Positions 19,363 to 20,495 of a stretch of 20,495 nt of DNA are shown here, piece after piece; within the stretch, counting starts at the first letter, position 1; each line of letters begins with the position of its first letter. The position numbers and the translations under genes were made by a program. Source of the DNA: a virus. The notes beneath the pieces are model-generated. The model was not told the DNA's origin and did not search any database. It saw nothing but the letters and a program-made list of their open reading frames with translations. The stretch covers positions 1-20,495 of the IMG/VR virus record IMGVR_UViG_3300027759_000528. One strand, 5' to 3'.

Positions 19363-20495
19363 ATGCCCAACTGGCAAAAATACTACGCAGGAGAGATCCT
19401 CGACCCCTACGAGGAGGACGAAAAAGAGCGTCTGGCAGCTATCGAGGAAGAGAAAGCACGCCTGCTGGAAGATAAACGTCTGGCAGATATCGAGGAAGAG
19501 AAAGCACGTCTGGCAAAATCAAAAGAAGCGGAGGGTGACGGCACCATCGTAATGGACCCTTTCTTCGTACCCTTAACACGTCTCGGAGGCGGTGATGCAG
19601 GCAGCGGTGCAGGCAGCGGTGCAGGCGAGGGCGATGGCGATGGCGAGGGTGATGGCGGCAGCTCAGGTCCAAACATCTTCTCTCCACCGAATGCTGTCAC
19701 CATCGGAAACCCGAGCTTGATCATCCCGATCAACAAAGACCCTAACGTTGTAGGAACTGCGGAGTTCGAAGCCCGTGAAAGAGCCGAATACGAAGCGAGA
19801 GAAAAAGCTGCTGCTGATGCAAAGGCGGAGAAGGAGATTGCCGATATGGTCGCTAAGGGGAGACCGCCCCCCATTACAATCGGCAACCCCATCGACGTCA
19901 TAGGCTCTGCTGCCACAGGAATAGGGCAAATCGTCAGCGATCCTATAACCGGTGCCCGCAACGTCATCACGAATATCGGAGAGGGCATCTTCGGTACGGG
20001 AAATGGCAACATCTCCATCACTCCTCTCCCGGTTGATCCGATCACTGGATTGATCATTACCGGAGCCGTAGCCGCCAATGCGACAGCGGCAACACGAGCT
20101 AGGGACGCAGCCGAAGCAGCAAAGGCAGCGGGGGCATCGCCCGAAGTACAGGCCCAGCTGGATGCCGAAGCCGCAGCCGCAGCCGCAGCCGCAGCTGCCC
20201 AAACCCAGACGCCGAGCACCGTCCCATTGGGCATATTGACTGGTGGGGCTCCCAATTCCGGACCCCCTAAACCCGGGGACATGGGGCCATTCGACCAGAG
20301 GACTCCAGAGCAAAGAGCGGCAGACGCGGCAGCCGCAGCCCAGACGCCGAACTCCGGCCCATTGGTCATCTCGACGGAGACTCCCAATTCCGGACCTCCT
20401 AAACCCGGGGACATGGGGCCATTCGACCAGAGGACTCCGGAGCAAAAAGCAGAGGATGCCGCAAAGGCAGTCGCAACTCAGACGCCGAACTCCGG
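19363..20495 (+). CDS. Repetitive Ala/Gly-rich protein, partial (right end missing)
   Basis: The frame is open from ATG 19363 (leader TAAC, one base after the fibre stop) to the window end with no stop. At least 377 residues are visible. Order: a charged helix with a 16-residue duplication (RLAAIEEEKARL and RLADIEEEKARL, about 23-54), an acidic Gly-rich linker (GSGAGSGAGEGDGDGEGDGG), a charged region, Gly/Ile-rich hydrophobic stretches (about residues 185-235), an Ala-rich helix, then tandem repeats of 45 and 46 residues containing GPPKPGDMGPFDQRTPEQ. The last repeat is cut. Long hydrophobic and Ala-rich stretches could suit a tail or ejection protein, but I do not recognise the family. A long antisense frame here is shadow. 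Confidence 0.75.
   Translation, partial: MPNWQKYYAGEILDPYEEDEKERLAAIEEEKARLLEDKRLADIEEEKARLAKSKEAEGDGTIVMDPFFVPLTRLGGGDAGSGAGSGAGEGDGDGEGDGGSSGPNIFSPPNAVTIGNPSLIIPINKDPNVVGTAEFEARERAEYEAREKAAADAKAEKEIADMVAKGRPPPITIGNPIDVIGSAATGIGQIVSDPITGARNVITNIGEGIFGTGNGNISITPLPVDPITGLIITGAVAANATAATRARDAAEAAKAAGASPEVQAQLDAEAAAAAAAAAAQTQTPSTVPLGILTGGAPNSGPPKPGDMGPFDQRTPEQRAADAAAAAQTPNSGPLVISTETPNSGPPKPGDMGPFDQRTPEQKAEDAAKAVATQTPNS
19429..19524 (+). repeat. 48-bp tandem duplication at the start of the last gene
   Basis: Two in-frame 48-bp (16-codon) copies begin CGTCTGGCA at 19429 and 19477 and encode RLA(A/D)IEEEKARL units. The duplication extends the N-terminal charged helix. Confidence 0.75.
20206..20495 (+). 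repeat. 45/46-residue tandem repeats reaching the window edge
   Basis: Units start with CAGACGCCGA at 20206, 20341 and 20479, giving periods of 135 and 138 bp (45 and 46 codons). The third unit is cut after 17 bases. Each complete unit encodes a TPNSGPPKPGDMGPF-type stretch (APNSGPP in the first) followed by a short Ala-rich helix. Confidence 0.85.

Noticed and set aside
19407-20414. Long Ala/Pro-rich reverse open frame at the right edge
   Set aside because: It is the antisense of the repetitive forward gene; the forward frame has a TAACATG junction start and coherent helix repeats.
1-20495. tRNA genes, integrase, lysis or replication enzymes
   Set aside because: I looked for these and saw no tRNA cloverleaf signature, integrase motif, endolysin or polymerase in any protein in the window.

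Overview
The window is part of a tailed-phage genome (or prophage) from an unidentified, moderately GC-rich bacterial host. The evidence is a packaging and head module in canonical order: TerL, portal, small protein, scaffold, major capsid protein (MCP), decoration-like protein, connectors, fibres. After the capsid genes no tail tube, sheath, tail-terminator or recognisable tape-measure gene appears; connector/hub and fibre proteins follow directly. This suggests a short-tailed (podovirus-like) virion, although the right edge cuts an unfinished gene. Almost no start codon has a Shine-Dalgarno (SD) sequence. Most forward genes begin right after the previous stop with leaders such as TAACATG or ACCATG, which points to a host, or a phage strategy, that does not rely on SD pairing. 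The host phylum cannot be read from the sequence.

Layout. (1) 1-901 has no convincing gene. It holds G-rich and GCC-rich tandem repeats, three copies of a 22-bp direct repeat, and a roughly 84% AT island inside an 11-bp inverted repeat, an arrangement resembling a replication origin or control region. (2) 902-2123 (+) holds three ATGA-coupled small genes: a triple CxxC/CxxH zinc-finger-like protein, a coiled-coil protein and a possible small-terminase-like protein. (3) 2120-4928 (-) is a compact seven-gene cassette that separates those genes from TerL. It encodes a ribbon-helix-helix (RHH) regulator, a SAM methyltransferase, three small proteins, a GT-A-like glycosyltransferase and a small unknown protein; four of its junctions are ATGA overlaps. 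A perfect 14-bp-arm palindrome lies between the divergent RHH and TerL starts. (4) 4980-11873 (+) is the DNA-packaging and capsid module, ending in a strong intrinsic terminator. (5) 11927-20495 (+) holds connector, hub and fibre genes. An adaptor-like protein carries two carbohydrate-binding-like insertions, and a hub protein carries a seven-repeat beta-propeller. The last gene is repetitive and Ala-rich and runs off the edge.

How the parts fit. The forward genes build and fill the capsid and make the connector, fibres and receptor-recognition surface. The reverse cassette looks like a separately regulated accessory unit that may modify a sugar-containing target through glycosyl and methyl transfer, with the RHH protein and palindrome as a plausible switch between the divergent units. 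That part is inference. The least expected items are this cassette with its palindrome, the propeller inserted in the hub, the terminator that abuts a start codon, and two further perfect 12-bp hairpins at gene ends.
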